Shown: positions 33,708 to 43,254, counted from the first letter of the stretch. The stretch is 64,000 bases of DNA from SXXZ01 sp041177965 (GCA_041177965.1 JBEGWF010000043.1:11367-75366), one strand, 5' to 3'. A program made the numbers and translations. Notes: generated by a model not told the origin, from the sequence alone.

Positions 33708-35153
33708 TCAAGAGCCCGGAGCAGCCATGGCCGACGGTGGAAAGACCTCCTCCAGTGCCTCGGCCAAGGCGGAGACCATCCGGCGCAATTGGGTGCGGGT
33801 GGTGCAATACGGCGGCATCAGGGCGATCACGCTGCCGATGGGCCGGGTGAGGACCCCGCGGCGGGCCATGGCCTCGCAGACCCGGATGCCCGCGCGCTCT
33901 TCGAGCCGGAACGGGGCGCGTGTGCGCCAGTCCCGGACCAGTTCCACGCCGGCCACCAGGCCGACCTGGCGCACATCGCCCACGTTGGGGTGTCGCCACA
34001 GACCCGACAGTTCCGAGGCCAAGGCGCGCTCGAGGGCCCGCCGGCGGCGCACCCCGGCCGGCGCCGACAACAACGCCGCGCTGGCCAGCGAGGCGGCCGC
34101 ACCCAGAGCGTTGCCCGTGTAGCTGTGGCCATGGAAGAAGGTCCGGAAGTCGGCGTATTCGCCGAGGAAGGAGTCGAAGACGGCCCGCGTCGTGAGCGTG
34201 GCGGCCATGGGCAGGTATCCTCCGGTCATCCCCTTGGCCACGGCCAGGAGATCGGGCACCACCCCCTCGTGCTGGGTGGCAAAGGCGTGGAATCGGTCTC
34301 CGGTCCGGGTGCCCACGCCGGTGCGTCCGAAGCCGGTCATCACCTCGTCGGCGATCAGGAGCGCTCCGTGGCCTCGTGTGAGCTCGGCGACCCGGGACAA
34401 CCAACCCTCCGGGTGGGCGATCATCCCGGCCGCGCCTTGCATCCGGGGCTCGACGACCAGAGCCGAGAACGGCCGAGCCCGGGCACGGGCACGGTCGAAC
34501 GCCTTCTCGACGCCCGAGACGCACTCCCACTGGCACCGCCGGTAGGATCGGGCATCGGCGCGCTCGGGTTGGGCCCGGTTGAAGGGACACCGGTAGCACC
34601 CGGGCGCGGGAACCGACTCGGTGGGGAACAAGAGGGACGACCACGTCCGGTGGAAGAGGTCGATCTGACCGACGCTGACCGCTCCGATCGTGTCGCCATG
34701 GTAGGCTCCCTTCACCGACAGGAAACGCGGTTTGCGGACCAGACCGCTGCGGCGGGTGTGCTCGGCGGCCAGCTTGAGGGCGGCCTCCACGGCCGTGGAT
34801 CCGTCATCGGAATAGAACACCTTTTCCAGCCGTGGCTGACCCTTCGGTCCCCGGGCCAGACCCACCAGTCGTTCGGCGAGTTCCGCCGCCGGGCCACTGG
34901 CCAGACCCAGGGCCGAGGTGTGGGCCACCCGACCCAACTGACGCCGGATGGCCGCATCGATGCGGGGATTCCGGTGGCCGTGGAGGTTGGTCCAGATCGA
35001 CGCATTGGCATCGAGAAACTCCCGACCCTTCACGTCCCGCAACACGGCCCCCTGCCCTTCGACCAGCACGAGGGGTTCGGTGCGCAACCAGTCCTGCATC
35101 TGGGTGAACGGATGCCAGACGTACCGGTGATCGAGCTGGGCGAGGCGGTGCAT
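33708..35153 (-). CDS. bioA: Adenosylmethionine-8-amino-7-oxononanoate aminotransferase (BioA)
   Basis: The PLP enzyme (481 aa) that converts KAPA to DAPA in biotin synthesis. It has RYVWHPFTQMQDW near the N-terminus, LEKVFYSDDGSTAVEAALKLA, YHGDTIGAVSVGQID, LLIADEVMTGFGRTG with the PLP-binding Asp, and LLAVAKGMTGGYLPMAA with the Schiff-base Lys, then FFHGHSYTGNALG. The amino donor (SAM or lysine) is undecided. ATG 35153 is chosen because the homology begins with RYVWHPFTQ; the much longer in-frame extension is antisense to bioF. It starts 11 bp after the bioF stop. BioB and BioD are not present. Confidence 0.93.
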   Translation of the reverse strand: MHRLAQLDHRYVWHPFTQMQDWLRTEPLVLVEGQGAVLRDVKGREFLDANASIWTNLHGHRNPRIDAAIRRQLGRVAHTSALGLASGPAAELAERLVGLARGPKGQPRLEKVFYSDDGSTAVEAALKLAAEHTRRSGLVRKPRFLSVKGAYHGDTIGAVSVGQIDLFHRTWSSLLFPTESVPAPGCYRCPFNRAQPERADARSYRRCQWECVSGVEKAFDRARARARPFSALVVEPRMQGAAGMIAHPEGWLSRVAELTRGHGALLIADEVMTGFGRTGVGTRTGDRFHAFATQHEGVVPDLLAVAKGMTGGYLPMAATLTTRAVFDSFLGEYADFRTFFHGHSYTGNALGAAASLASAALLSAPAGVRRRRALERALASELSGLWRHPNVGDVRQVGLVAGVELVRDWRTRAPFRLEERAGIRVCEAMARRGVLTRPIGSVIALMPPYCTTRTQLRRMVSALAEALEEVFPPSAMAAPGS

Positions 35154-35164
35154 CAGAGGGTCCT

Positions 35165-36397
35165 TCAAAAAGGGGGGGGAGGCATCTGGATGCAGGCCCG
35201 GTTGAAGGCCTCTTCCAGACTGTCCAGGTCGGCCGCGGTGTGGGCGGCGCTGAAGGTGAGGCGCAGTCGGGCCGCGCCCCGGGCCACCGTGGGATGGCGG
35301 ATGGCGGGAACCCACACCCCGGCCGCCCGCAGCCGATCCGCCAGGGCCACGGCCGCGGCCTCGTCTCCCACAGACACCGGCAGGATGTGACCCACGGAAC
35401 CGTCGGATGCGGCGGATCCCGCGGGCTCCGGGAACGCCCGGGCGACCACTCGAGCTCCGGCGGCCGCCACCGAGCGCAAGCGCTGGCGCGCCTCCTCGCC
35501 GTCGCGGGTGAGCATCAGTTCGAGCGCGGCGGTCGCGGCGGCCGCGGCGGCGGGAACGGGAGCCGTGGAGAAGATGAAACTCCGGGCCCGATTCACCAGG
35601 AGATCGATCAAGGCCCGCGAACCGGCGATGAAACCGCCGGAAGACCCCAGCGCCTTGCCCAGGGTTCCCATGCGGATCTCGATCCGCCCACCCAATCCCA
35701 GTTGCGCCGCGAGACCCCGACCTTCCGGACCCATCACGCCGGTGCTGTGGGCCTCGTCGAGCATGAGCCAGGCACCATGGCGCTCCTTGAGTTCGACCAG
35801 TCCGGCCAGGGGCGCCGAATCGCCATCCATCGAGAACACGCCCTCGGTGACCACCAGGACGCGGGGCCCACCGGCATCCGTGCGCGGCAAGCCCGAGGCC
35901 CATCGGAGGATGCGGTCGAGATCGTCGAGGTCGTTGTGGCGGAACACCCGCAGCTTCGCCCCGGAGAGGCGCGCCGCATCCACGCAGCAGGCATGCACCA
36001 GGCGATCGACGATCACCACGTCGCCCGGTCCCACGAGGGCCGGGATCACGCCCGTGGCGGCGGCATGACCCGTGGCAAAGCCCAACGCGGCCTCCGTCCC
36101 GAGAAACCCGGCGAGCGTGTCCTCGAGTTGGTGATGCACCGCCAGAGATCCGCTGATGAGTCGCGAGGCGGTCGATCCGGCGCCCCAGTCGTAGACCGCC
36201 CGGACCGCGGCCTCCACCACGGCAGGATGCTGGGAAAGGCCGAGGTAATCGTTGCCCGCGAACGACACCAACCGCTCACCCCCGGTCTCCAGCACCGAGG
36301 CCGAGCGGTGATCCACCGGCCTCAGAGAACGCCAGAGCCCCTGGGCCCGCACCGCCTCCAGGCGCTGCCGCAGGGTTTGCTCGAACGATCCGGACAT
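35165..36397 (-). CDS. bioF: 8-amino-7-oxononanoate synthase (BioF)
   Basis: A PLP enzyme of 410 aa that condenses pimeloyl-ACP or -CoA with alanine, the first committed step of biotin synthesis. It shows FAGNDYLGLSQHPAVVEAA, GAGSTASRLISGSLAVHHQLE, ASIDxx-like VDRLVHACCVDAARL, LLVVTEGVFSMDGDSAPL, LDEAHSTGVMGPEGRG and the Lys loop GTLGKALGSSGGFIAG. ATG 36397 fits. It sits between the SDR gene (33 bp upstream) and bioA (11 bp downstream), so it is clearly part of a biotin operon. Confidence 0.93.
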   Translation of the reverse strand: MSGSFEQTLRQRLEAVRAQGLWRSLRPVDHRSASVLETGGERLVSFAGNDYLGLSQHPAVVEAAVRAVYDWGAGSTASRLISGSLAVHHQLEDTLAGFLGTEAALGFATGHAAATGVIPALVGPGDVVIVDRLVHACCVDAARLSGAKLRVFRHNDLDDLDRILRWASGLPRTDAGGPRVLVVTEGVFSMDGDSAPLAGLVELKERHGAWLMLDEAHSTGVMGPEGRGLAAQLGLGGRIEIRMGTLGKALGSSGGFIAGSRALIDLLVNRARSFIFSTAPVPAAAAAATAALELMLTRDGEEARQRLRSVAAAGARVVARAFPEPAGSAASDGSVGHILPVSVGDEAAAVALADRLRAAGVWVPAIRHPTVARGAARLRLTFSAAHTAADLDSLEEAFNRACIQMPPPPF

Positions 36398-36429
36398 GGA
36401 AAGAAGATGCCCGAGGACCACCGGCAGGG

Positions 36430-37158
36430 TCACGCCCAACGGTGGATGCGGCTGTCCAGCGAGAAGGCCTGCCCGGAGATGTTGGCGGTGGTGAGCAGGA
36501 AGGCCACGAACCGGGCCACCTCGGCGGGATCGTTGATGCGGCCCAGCACATTGGCCCGGGCATAGGAGCGCATCACCTCCGGATCCAAGGATTCGGTCAT
36601 GGGAGTGGGCAGAACTCCCGGAAGCACCGTGTTCACCCGGACATTGTCCGGGGCGAACTCGTGGGCCCACGAGAGCATCAGTCCATGCAGTGCCGCCTTG
36701 GATGCGGCGTAGGCCGCCTGACCCGCCGATCCGACGAGCCCCGCATGGCTGCCGATGCCGATCCAATGACCTCCCCGGCCCTGCCCGGACAACAGCGGCA
36801 GGGTCGCACGGCCAAGGCGACGGGCCCCCTCGAGGTTCACGTCAAAGACCGCCTCCCAGTCATCCAGATGCTGGCGGGCCAGGATCGCATCCCGGGTGAT
36901 GCCGGCCGCGTGGATCACCGCATCGATCCGTCCCCAGCGCGTCAACGCCACATCGGCCGCCGCGGCACAGGAGTCGTCGCAAGTGACATCGAGCGGCACA
37001 GCCTCAACTCCTGGGAGCAATCCAGGCACTGGAGTCTGATGCCAGCCCGCCAAAACCCGATGACCGGCCCCAGCCAATTCAGCGACCAGCGCCCGACCCA
37101 GCCCCCCGGCTGCCCCACTGATGAGGATGACCTGGGAAGGAACGGAATTTATGAGCAC
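36430..37158 (-). CDS. SDR family oxidoreductase (FabG-like) in the biotin cluster
   Basis: A 242-aa short-chain dehydrogenase with the N-terminal cofactor motif VILISGAAGGLGRALV, a central DAVIHAAGITRDAIL, IGSHAGLV, and the YAASK catalytic Tyr/Lys pair near residue 150. FabG-like genes beside bioF can be involved in pimeloyl synthesis, but this one could equally act elsewhere. The start is GTG at 37158. It opens the run SDR-bioF-bioA-MBOAT-SGNH. Confidence 0.82.
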   Translation of the reverse strand: MLINSVPSQVILISGAAGGLGRALVAELAGAGHRVLAGWHQTPVPGLLPGVEAVPLDVTCDDSCAAAADVALTRWGRIDAVIHAAGITRDAILARQHLDDWEAVFDVNLEGARRLGRATLPLLSGQGRGGHWIGIGSHAGLVGSAGQAAYAASKAALHGLMLSWAHEFAPDNVRVNTVLPGVLPTPMTESLDPEVMRSYARANVLGRINDPAEVARFVAFLLTTANISGQAFSLDSRIHRWA

Positions 37159-37531
37159 GGAGTCGATGATTCATGAAAAACCCACCAAGGGACGAAGCGC
37201 AAGAGGCTTGGCTGCGAAGATCCGAATCCATGCCCGAGTATGAGAACGTCCTCACCGACTGAAACCGGCCCAAAACGGATTGAGACCGGCGCAAGGAATG
37301 CCGCCGATGGATCAGCCGGTGGCCCGAAAGCACTGTCGCACCCAAGAGCCACTGCCATTCAGAACCGCGGAAGGGAATCTGAGTCCTTCAACGATCGAAG
37401 GTGACTTGTGCCGACTCGCAACCACCTAGAAAAGACCATCCAACGGCTCTGAACACCCGCCGAGCATGCGCCGGAGACAGGACAGCAACCCAAGCCGTGC
37501 GATGGGCCTGCCTGCCTGACCCGACAGGCTC
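37159..37531. other. Gene-free stretch between divergent genes
   Basis: No protein family or RNA structure was recognised. A 29-codon open frame (37173-37262) is present but has no supporting features. The base composition is visibly less GC-rich than in the flanking genes. Promoters for the SDR-bio run and for the secreted protein probably lie here and just downstream. Confidence 0.5.
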
Positions 37532-37560
37532 TTGACAACGGGTTGGGACGGGAGTTCGAT
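37532..37560 (+). promoter_or_regulatory. Possible promoter before the secreted protein
   Basis: A perfect TTGACA at 37532-37537 is followed after 17 nt by TTCGAT (37555-37560), which matches only three of six -10 bases. It lies 75 bp before the TTG start of the next gene. A small GAGAG/CTCTC hairpin sits in the leader. Confidence 0.4.
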
Positions 37561-37634
37561 TTGATGATACATCTCCCTAGAGAGAGCGAACTCTCCTGAT
37601 AGCGGAGCGTTAAAAACTAATTCCCATCAATATT

Positions 37635-38297
37635 TTGAACAGACTACTCCACACCCTGGTCCTCTTTACGCTGCTGCTCGGGGCCCAGTCCGCCCACGCC
37701 CAGCGCAAGCAGGTCTCCATTCGCCAGGCCGACCCTCGCTTCACCCTCACCATCGAGAAGTATTGGAGCAAGCTCGGCGGCAGCGAGGAGTACTTCTTCA
37801 CCCTCCAGAACAACACCGGCGAGGAGTACGAACTGGTGGTCGACGTCGACCTGAACCTGGCTTGCGTGGAGGACAAGTCCTTCCGCCTGGGCGTCAACCG
37901 CAAGATCCGGCTCTCGCCCCACGGCACTTTCACCCCCAAAGGCGATTGGTCTCACATCGTCACCAGCGGCGCCGACAACTTCAAGGACTGCCGACTAAAG
38001 GACGGCGACACCTACACCCTGCTGCAGGGCGTGAAGTACACCTACAGCTCCATCAAGAACCTCTCACAGGACCAACAGTCCCAGTCGCAGCCGCGCCGCA
38101 CTCCGGCCGCCCCGGGAATCACCGTCACACCGCCCACCGTGCCCATCACAGGGCCCAACGTGGCCCCGCAGAATCGCCAGCCCGCTCCGGGTTCCTCCGG
38201 TGGCGGAGAGACCTTTGGCCGCGGCCGGTTGGATACGCGCCCACAGAACGGCACTGTGCCCAACCGAAAGCTCCCGCAGAAAGGCAGCGGCAATTGA
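37635..38297 (+). CDS. Secreted protein of unknown function (TTG start)
   Basis: A 220-aa product not assigned to any family. Residues 1-22 (MNRLLHTLVLFTLLLGAQSAHA) are a textbook signal peptide with cleavage after AHA. The mature domain (about 25-135) looks like a beta-rich sandwich with SEEYFFTLQNNTGEEYELVVDVDLNL and two Cys (CVEDKS and FKDCRL) that could form a disulfide. The C-terminal 75 residues are Pro, Gln, Gly and Asn-rich and probably disordered. The only in-frame start before the signal peptide is TTG 37635. A strong terminator hairpin follows. It is transcribed alone. Confidence 0.8.
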   Translation: MNRLLHTLVLFTLLLGAQSAHAQRKQVSIRQADPRFTLTIEKYWSKLGGSEEYFFTLQNNTGEEYELVVDVDLNLACVEDKSFRLGVNRKIRLSPHGTFTPKGDWSHIVTSGADNFKDCRLKDGDTYTLLQGVKYTYSSIKNLSQDQQSQSQPRRTPAAPGITVTPPTVPITGPNVAPQNRQPAPGSSGGGETFGRGRLDTRPQNGTVPNRKLPQKGSGN

Positions 38298-38317
38298 GCC
38301 CTCCCGGCCCACTCCAC

Positions 38318-39640
38318 TCAGGCCCTTCCGATTGAAGCGGCCGTCGCTTCACTGGCGACGGCCGCTTTGCTTTCCCCAAGGCCCCCGCTTCCGGGGGCGG
38401 CCCACTCCCAGCGGCCTCCGATCATCGTGGCCGCGACCGGTCCGCGATGATGGATCAACGCCTCCTCGACCGTGGCCACGGGACCCGCATGCGGGATCAC
38501 CAGGAGGTCGGCCAGGGCGCTGGTGTTCAATTCGCCCAGGACCGACTTCAATCCCAGGGCCCGGGCCGGATGGACGGTCACCTCGGCCAGCATGCTGCGG
38601 GGCGACAGGCCCGGATCGGCCGCGGCCAGGGCCCGGAGTTCATCGATCAACGACAGGACCGGAGTCCCCTCGCGGGTGGCCTTCGTGGAAGCCAGGCTGT
38701 CGGTGCCGATGCAGATCGGAACGCCGGCCTCGGTGAGTGCCTCGCGCGGGAACCGGGGATGTCCGAAGTAGGCGTGGGAGCGGGGACAGTGGACGACGCT
38801 CGCGCCCCGGGCGGCCAGACGCCAGGCATCCTCGCCCCACAGACGGTTCACGTGCACGGCCAAGAGCGGCGAGCCGAGCAACCCATGCCGGTCCACGTGC
38901 TGGATCGGCGAACCGAGCCCGCAGTCACCATTCGGACGCTGGTTCTCCAACCACGAAAAGAGGGATCCCCGCCGGTACATGAACATGTCGAACTCAGGAT
39001 CGGATTCCGCGACATGGCAGGTGACCCGCCACCCGTCACGACGGGCCACATCGGCGACGGCCCGCAGGAGTTCGGGCGATGTGGAATAGGGCGCATGGGG
39101 CGAGAGTCCGACGCCCCCGCGGTTCGGGGGCAGTGACTTCAACACGTCGATGGCCTCGGCGAGGATGCGCTCGGGCTCGCGGCCCGACCGGATGCCGGTC
39201 ATCTCCAGGAAGGAGAAGATGCGCAGCGGAGTGCCCGCACGCAGGTCGGCCAACTGATGGGCCCGGGTCTCGATGTTGGCGACGGTGGTCGTTCCGGTCT
39301 CCAACTGCTGCCGAGCTCCGAGAAGCCAGGAGGACTCGAACTCGGCGTCGGTCCACTGGGCCTTCAGCGTGAGGATGCCCTTGATCCAGTCGGGGAACTC
39401 CCGCGGCGGCACCAGAAGACCCGCCATGGCGGTGTAGTCGAGGTGGGCATGGGCGTTGACCAACCCCGGGAAGACGGCCACCTCGCCCAGGTCGAGGATC
39501 GGCCCCGCAGCCGCCTTGGGGATCTCGCGGATCTCCGAAAACGCCCCGACCGCGCGGATCTGGTGACCGGAAATCCAAACCGCGCCGTCGGGGATCGGCG
39601 GCGCGGTCACCGGGACCACCGTTCTGGCTCTCAGGATCAA
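38318..39640 (-). CDS. Amidohydrolase family protein (nucleoside/atrazine deaminase-like)
   Basis: A 440-aa metal-dependent hydrolase of the ATZ/TRZ type. Metal ligands are visible as the HAHLD pair near residue 64, CHVAESDPEFD with a further His, HVNRLWGEDAW and IGTDSLAST with the Asp, in the order expected for deaminases such as SsnA, MtaD or aminodeoxyfutalosine deaminase. The exact substrate cannot be settled. The start TTG 39640 lies 4 bp after the hpf stop, suggesting coupling; no ATG is available nearby. The C-terminal residues are encoded within the terminator hairpin of the convergent gene. Confidence 0.82.
   Translation of the reverse strand: MILRARTVVPVTAPPIPDGAVWISGHQIRAVGAFSEIREIPKAAAGPILDLGEVAVFPGLVNAHAHLDYTAMAGLLVPPREFPDWIKGILTLKAQWTDAEFESSWLLGARQQLETGTTTVANIETRAHQLADLRAGTPLRIFSFLEMTGIRSGREPERILAEAIDVLKSLPPNRGGVGLSPHAPYSTSPELLRAVADVARRDGWRVTCHVAESDPEFDMFMYRRGSLFSWLENQRPNGDCGLGSPIQHVDRHGLLGSPLLAVHVNRLWGEDAWRLAARGASVVHCPRSHAYFGHPRFPREALTEAGVPICIGTDSLASTKATREGTPVLSLIDELRALAAADPGLSPRSMLAEVTVHPARALGLKSVLGELNTSALADLLVIPHAGPVATVEEALIHHRGPVAATMIGGRWEWAAPGSGGLGESKAAVASEATAASIGRA
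38336..38368. terminator. 13-bp hairpin terminator overlapping the end of the amidohydrolase gene
   Basis: AAGCGGCCGTCGC (38336-38348) pairs perfectly with GCGACGGCCGCTT (38356-38368), with a 7-nt loop and TGCTTTCC after it on the plus strand. It lies 38 bp beyond the stop of the secreted-protein gene. It also encodes the last residues of the convergent amidohydrolase. Confidence 0.75.
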
Positions 39641-39644
39641 GGGA

Positions 39645-40001
39645 TCAGGCGGGCTCGGCGCGGCGGCGTTCCTTCAGGCGGGCCGCCTGCTTGTGGGTCT
39701 TGGCCTTGACCTTGCTGTGCCGGGAGCGGAGCTGTTGCTGCAGCTTCTTCACCGCCAGATCGATGGCCGCATAGAGGTCGGACTCCCGATCCTCGGCGAA
39801 CAGGTCGTTGCCACGCACGCCGATGCGGATCCCGCACTTGTACTGCTTCTCCGGGGAATGGGCCACGTGGTCCCGTTCCAAGGTGACCCGGGCGTCGATC
39901 AGCCACCGGTCGATGTGCTCCAGCTTGTCGATCTGCTGGAGCACATGCTGCTCGATGGCGTCGGTCAGGGTGACATTGTGGGTCGCGAGGATGAACTTCA
40001 T
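39645..40001 (-). CDS. hpf: Ribosome hibernation-promoting factor, short type (HPF/YfiA)
   Basis: A 118-aa ribosome-associated protein that inactivates 70S ribosomes in stationary phase. It has the S30AE fold: FILATHNVTLTDAIEQHVLQQIDKLEHI, a CGIRIGVRGNDLFAED strand, DLYAAIDLAVKKLQQQL and a basic KVKAKTHKQAARLKERRR tail. There is no long-form C-terminal dimerisation domain. A good GGGGGTGG ribosome-binding site precedes ATG 40001. It lies 103 bp downstream of czcA. Confidence 0.9.
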   Translation of the reverse strand: MKFILATHNVTLTDAIEQHVLQQIDKLEHIDRWLIDARVTLERDHVAHSPEKQYKCGIRIGVRGNDLFAEDRESDLYAAIDLAVKKLQQQLRSRHSKVKAKTHKQAARLKERRRAEPA

Positions 40002-40104
40002 GCCACCCCCAAGGTGGCGGACGTATTCCGCGATTTCAACCCGACCTTTGGATCCTCCCCGGAACCGTCGCCCGCAGGGCCGCCAGGGAGCGGGGAGCCC
40101 CTCG

Positions 40105-43100
40105 TCAACCGGACGACTCCGCACGGGGGCGCGTCTCCCGCTCGAACCAACCGTAGAGCACCGGCAGGACGATCAGGGTCAGCAGGGTGGAACTGAGGAT
40201 GCCCCCGATGACCACCGTGGCCAGCGGTCGCTGGACCTCGGCACCGGCACCGGTGGCCACGGCCGTCGGCACGAAGCCGAGGGAGGCGACCATCGCCGTC
40301 ATCAGCACCGGACGCAGGCGGCTCACGGCACCGGTCGTCACCGCCTCCGCCACGCCGGAGCCCTCCTCTCGGAGTCGATTGAAGCGACTCACCATGACCA
40401 TGCCGTTGAGCACGGCGACGCCGCTCAGCGCGATGAAGCCGATCGCCGCGGTGATGCTGAAGGGCATGCCCCGCAGCCACAGCGCCAGCACCCCGCCGGT
40501 CACCGCCAGAGGGATGCCCGAATAGATGAGGAGCGCCTGGCGGAGGCTGCCGAAGGCCATGAAGACGATCGCGAAGATCAGCAGGAGCGTGACGGGCACC
40601 ACGATCATCAGGCGCGCCCGGGCTTCCTGGAGCCGCTTGAACTGCCCCCCGAACTCGACGACGTAGCCGTCCGGCAGCGGGATCTTCTCTTGGAGGATCG
40701 TCCGGGCCCGGCCAACCCATCCCTCGATGTCGGAGGTGTTCAGGTTGACCATCAGGGCCACCCGCCGACGGCCGCTCTCGTGGCGGATGGGCTGGACCGC
40801 CTCGACCGTGGTGAGATCGGCCAGCTGGCCCAGCGGCACCAGCCCCGCTTCCCCCACCCGGACCGGAAGGGCCCGGATCCGTCCCTCGTCGTTGCGCATG
40901 TCTCCCCGCAGCCTCACCACGATCTCATGGGTGTGGGTGCCGTGAGGGAACTGCCCGACCTCCTGGCCCGCCAGCGCCACCGAGACCGCCTCGTTCAGGG
41001 AGGCGGTCGGCAGGTTGCGGGTGAGCAGGGCCTCCCGGCGCGGCACCAGGGTCACCATCGAGCTGCGGCCCGCGGTCTCGTGCTCGATCTCGTCGTGACC
41101 CGGCAGGGGCTCCAGGAGTTCCTTGATCCTGGCGGCGATGGCGTCGAGCTGGTCGAAATCGTTGCCGAACACCTTGATGGACAGATCGGCGCGGACACCC
41201 TCCAGCATCTCGTTGAAGCGCATCGCGATGGGCTGCGAGGTGATGGCCGTGGTGTTGGTGAAGGTCGTCTCGATCTCCCGCCGGATGAGGTCCTCCAACT
41301 GATCCTTGGTGGCCGGGTGTCCGTCGATCCTGCGCCAGGTCTCCCGCGGGGCATAGGTCAGATAGAAGTCGGCCTCGTTCGGCGCCATCGGGTCGGTGGC
41401 GACCTCGGCGGTGCCGATCCGGGAGAAGACATGGGTGACCTCCGGAAAGCGGTCGCGGATGTGGCGGTCGGTCCGCAGTTGGTCCCGGACCGAATCGTCG
41501 ATGTCCTGGCCCACGGGTCGGAACAGGGCGAAGGTGGTCGATCCCTCGTCGAGGGTGGGCACGAATTCCGCCCCGAGCCCCAGGAACAGGACCACCGAAC
41601 CGGTGAAGAGGAGGACCGCACCGGCGGCGACCCATCCCCGGGCGGCGATCCCCACGGCGAGGACCCGCGAGTAGGCCCGCTGGAGCCGGCGCATCAGGGC
41701 GTTCTCGGTCTCGCTCACCGATCCCCCCAGGAAGAACGACGCGAGGACCGGCATCAGGGTCATGGCCAGGGCAAGGGCGCCCCCGAGGGCGAGCATCACC
41801 GTCAGCGCCATCGGCCGGAACATCTTCCCCTCGACCCCGGTGAGCGACAGGATCGGCAGGTACACGAGGGTGATGATCAGCACCCCGAAGAAGACCGGCG
41901 AGCCGACCTCCTTGGCCGCCGCGAGCACCGTGCGATGACGCTCCTCGACCGTGAGCACCCGACCCAGCTGATGTTGCCGGTGGGCCAATTGGCGGACGAC
42001 GTTCTCCACGATCACCACCGCCCCGTCGATGATGAGTCCGAAGTCCACGGCCCCGAGGCTCATCAGGTTGCCGGAGATCCCCAGGCGGGACATCCCGATC
42101 ATCGCGCAAAGGAACGACAGCGGTATGGCGCAGGCCACGATCAGGGCCGCACGGAAATTGCCCAACAGGAGCAGGAGCACCACGACCACCAGCACCGCGC
42201 CCTCCGAGAGGTTGCGCTTCACGGTGCCGACGGTGCGGTCCACCAGGCCGGACCGGTCGTAGACCACCCGGACCTCGATGCCGCGAGGCAGGCGGGACTG
42301 CAGTTCGGCGATCCGCTCGCCGACACGGTGGGCGACGATGCGGCTGTTCTCGCCCATGAGCATCATCACCGTGCCCAGCACGGTCTCTTCGCCATTCTCG
42401 GTGGCGGCACCGGTGCGGGGCGCGGCATCGATGCGGACCTCGGCCAGGTCCCGGACCCGGAGGGGCTGGACCGCCGCGGCGTACTTGACCGGCAGATCGG
42501 CGATCTCGTCCAGCGAGGTGGGCTTGGTGGCGGCCCGGAACACCCATTGCCGGCCGCCGCGATGGAGAACGCCGCCCCCGGTGTTCTCGGTGTTGCGTCG
42601 GACGGTCTCGGCCAGCTCGGCGAAGGTCAGGTTGGCCTCGCGCAGCTTCTCCGGATCGGGCTGGATGACGATCTGCCGGCTGAAGCCGCCGATGGTGTTG
42701 ATCTCGGCCACCCCCGGCGTGGATCGCAGGAATGGCTTGGCGATGTATTCCTGGGTCTCCTCGAGCTCCAGAAGCCGCTGGAACGCGTCGGCTGGACGGT
42801 TCGTGGCGTCGGGCCTCCAGGCCAGCGTGTAGTAGAAGATCTCGCCCAGGCCGGTGGAGATCGGAGCCAGCGCCGGCTCGGCCCCGGCCGGCAGGCGGTC
42901 ACGGACCGCCTGGATCCGCTCGGTGACCAACTGGCGGCACCGGTACACGTCCACCCCGTCGTCGAACTGGAGGGTGACCTGCGACAGGCCGTACTTGGTC
43001 AGGGAACGCAGTTCGTGGAGCTGGGGCATGCCGGCCAGCTCCTGCTCGAGGATGCGGGTCACCAGGACCTCGGCCTCCTCGGGAGCAAGGGCCGGCACCC

Positions 43101-43254
43101 GGGTGTTGATCTGGACCTGCGGCTGGGTGATGTCCGGCACCGCATCGATGGGCAGCTCGCGGGCCGACCAGAGGCCCGCCGCCAGCAGCGCCGCCGTGGC
43201 CAGCAGGACGACGACCCGCTGTCGCAGGGAGGATTCGAGGAGGCGCTCGATCAT
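40105..43254 (-). CDS. czcA: Heavy-metal efflux RND transporter, CzcA type
   Basis: The inner-membrane proton antiporter subunit (1049 aa) of a tripartite heavy-metal exporter. It has two RND halves with large periplasmic loops. The TM4 signature GAVDFGLIIDGAVVIVEN near residue 401 has the DFG...DGAV...EN pattern of the cobalt/zinc/cadmium/nickel group rather than the copper/silver CusA type. Other marks are the TQPQVQINTRVPALAPEEAEVLVT start, TKYGLSQVTLQFDDGVDVYRCRQLV and the C-terminal GFIALSGVAVLNGMVMVS. Its ATG overlaps the czcC stop by 4 bp. No periplasmic adaptor gene is adjacent. Confidence 0.93.
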   Translation of the reverse strand: MIERLLESSLRQRVVVLLATAALLAAGLWSARELPIDAVPDITQPQVQINTRVPALAPEEAEVLVTRILEQELAGMPQLHELRSLTKYGLSQVTLQFDDGVDVYRCRQLVTERIQAVRDRLPAGAEPALAPISTGLGEIFYYTLAWRPDATNRPADAFQRLLELEETQEYIAKPFLRSTPGVAEINTIGGFSRQIVIQPDPEKLREANLTFAELAETVRRNTENTGGGVLHRGGRQWVFRAATKPTSLDEIADLPVKYAAAVQPLRVRDLAEVRIDAAPRTGAATENGEETVLGTVMMLMGENSRIVAHRVGERIAELQSRLPRGIEVRVVYDRSGLVDRTVGTVKRNLSEGAVLVVVVLLLLLGNFRAALIVACAIPLSFLCAMIGMSRLGISGNLMSLGAVDFGLIIDGAVVIVENVVRQLAHRQHQLGRVLTVEERHRTVLAAAKEVGSPVFFGVLIITLVYLPILSLTGVEGKMFRPMALTVMLALGGALALAMTLMPVLASFFLGGSVSETENALMRRLQRAYSRVLAVGIAARGWVAAGAVLLFTGSVVLFLGLGAEFVPTLDEGSTTFALFRPVGQDIDDSVRDQLRTDRHIRDRFPEVTHVFSRIGTAEVATDPMAPNEADFYLTYAPRETWRRIDGHPATKDQLEDLIRREIETTFTNTTAITSQPIAMRFNEMLEGVRADLSIKVFGNDFDQLDAIAARIKELLEPLPGHDEIEHETAGRSSMVTLVPRREALLTRNLPTASLNEAVSVALAGQEVGQFPHGTHTHEIVVRLRGDMRNDEGRIRALPVRVGEAGLVPLGQLADLTTVEAVQPIRHESGRRRVALMVNLNTSDIEGWVGRARTILQEKIPLPDGYVVEFGGQFKRLQEARARLMIVVPVTLLLIFAIVFMAFGSLRQALLIYSGIPLAVTGGVLALWLRGMPFSITAAIGFIALSGVAVLNGMVMVSRFNRLREEGSGVAEAVTTGAVSRLRPVLMTAMVASLGFVPTAVATGAGAEVQRPLATVVIGGILSSTLLTLIVLPVLYGWFERETRPRAESSG

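Noticed and set aside
37173..37262. 29-codon open frame in the gene-free stretch
   Set aside because: No ribosome-binding site, no recognisable domain and no context support; too short to claim.
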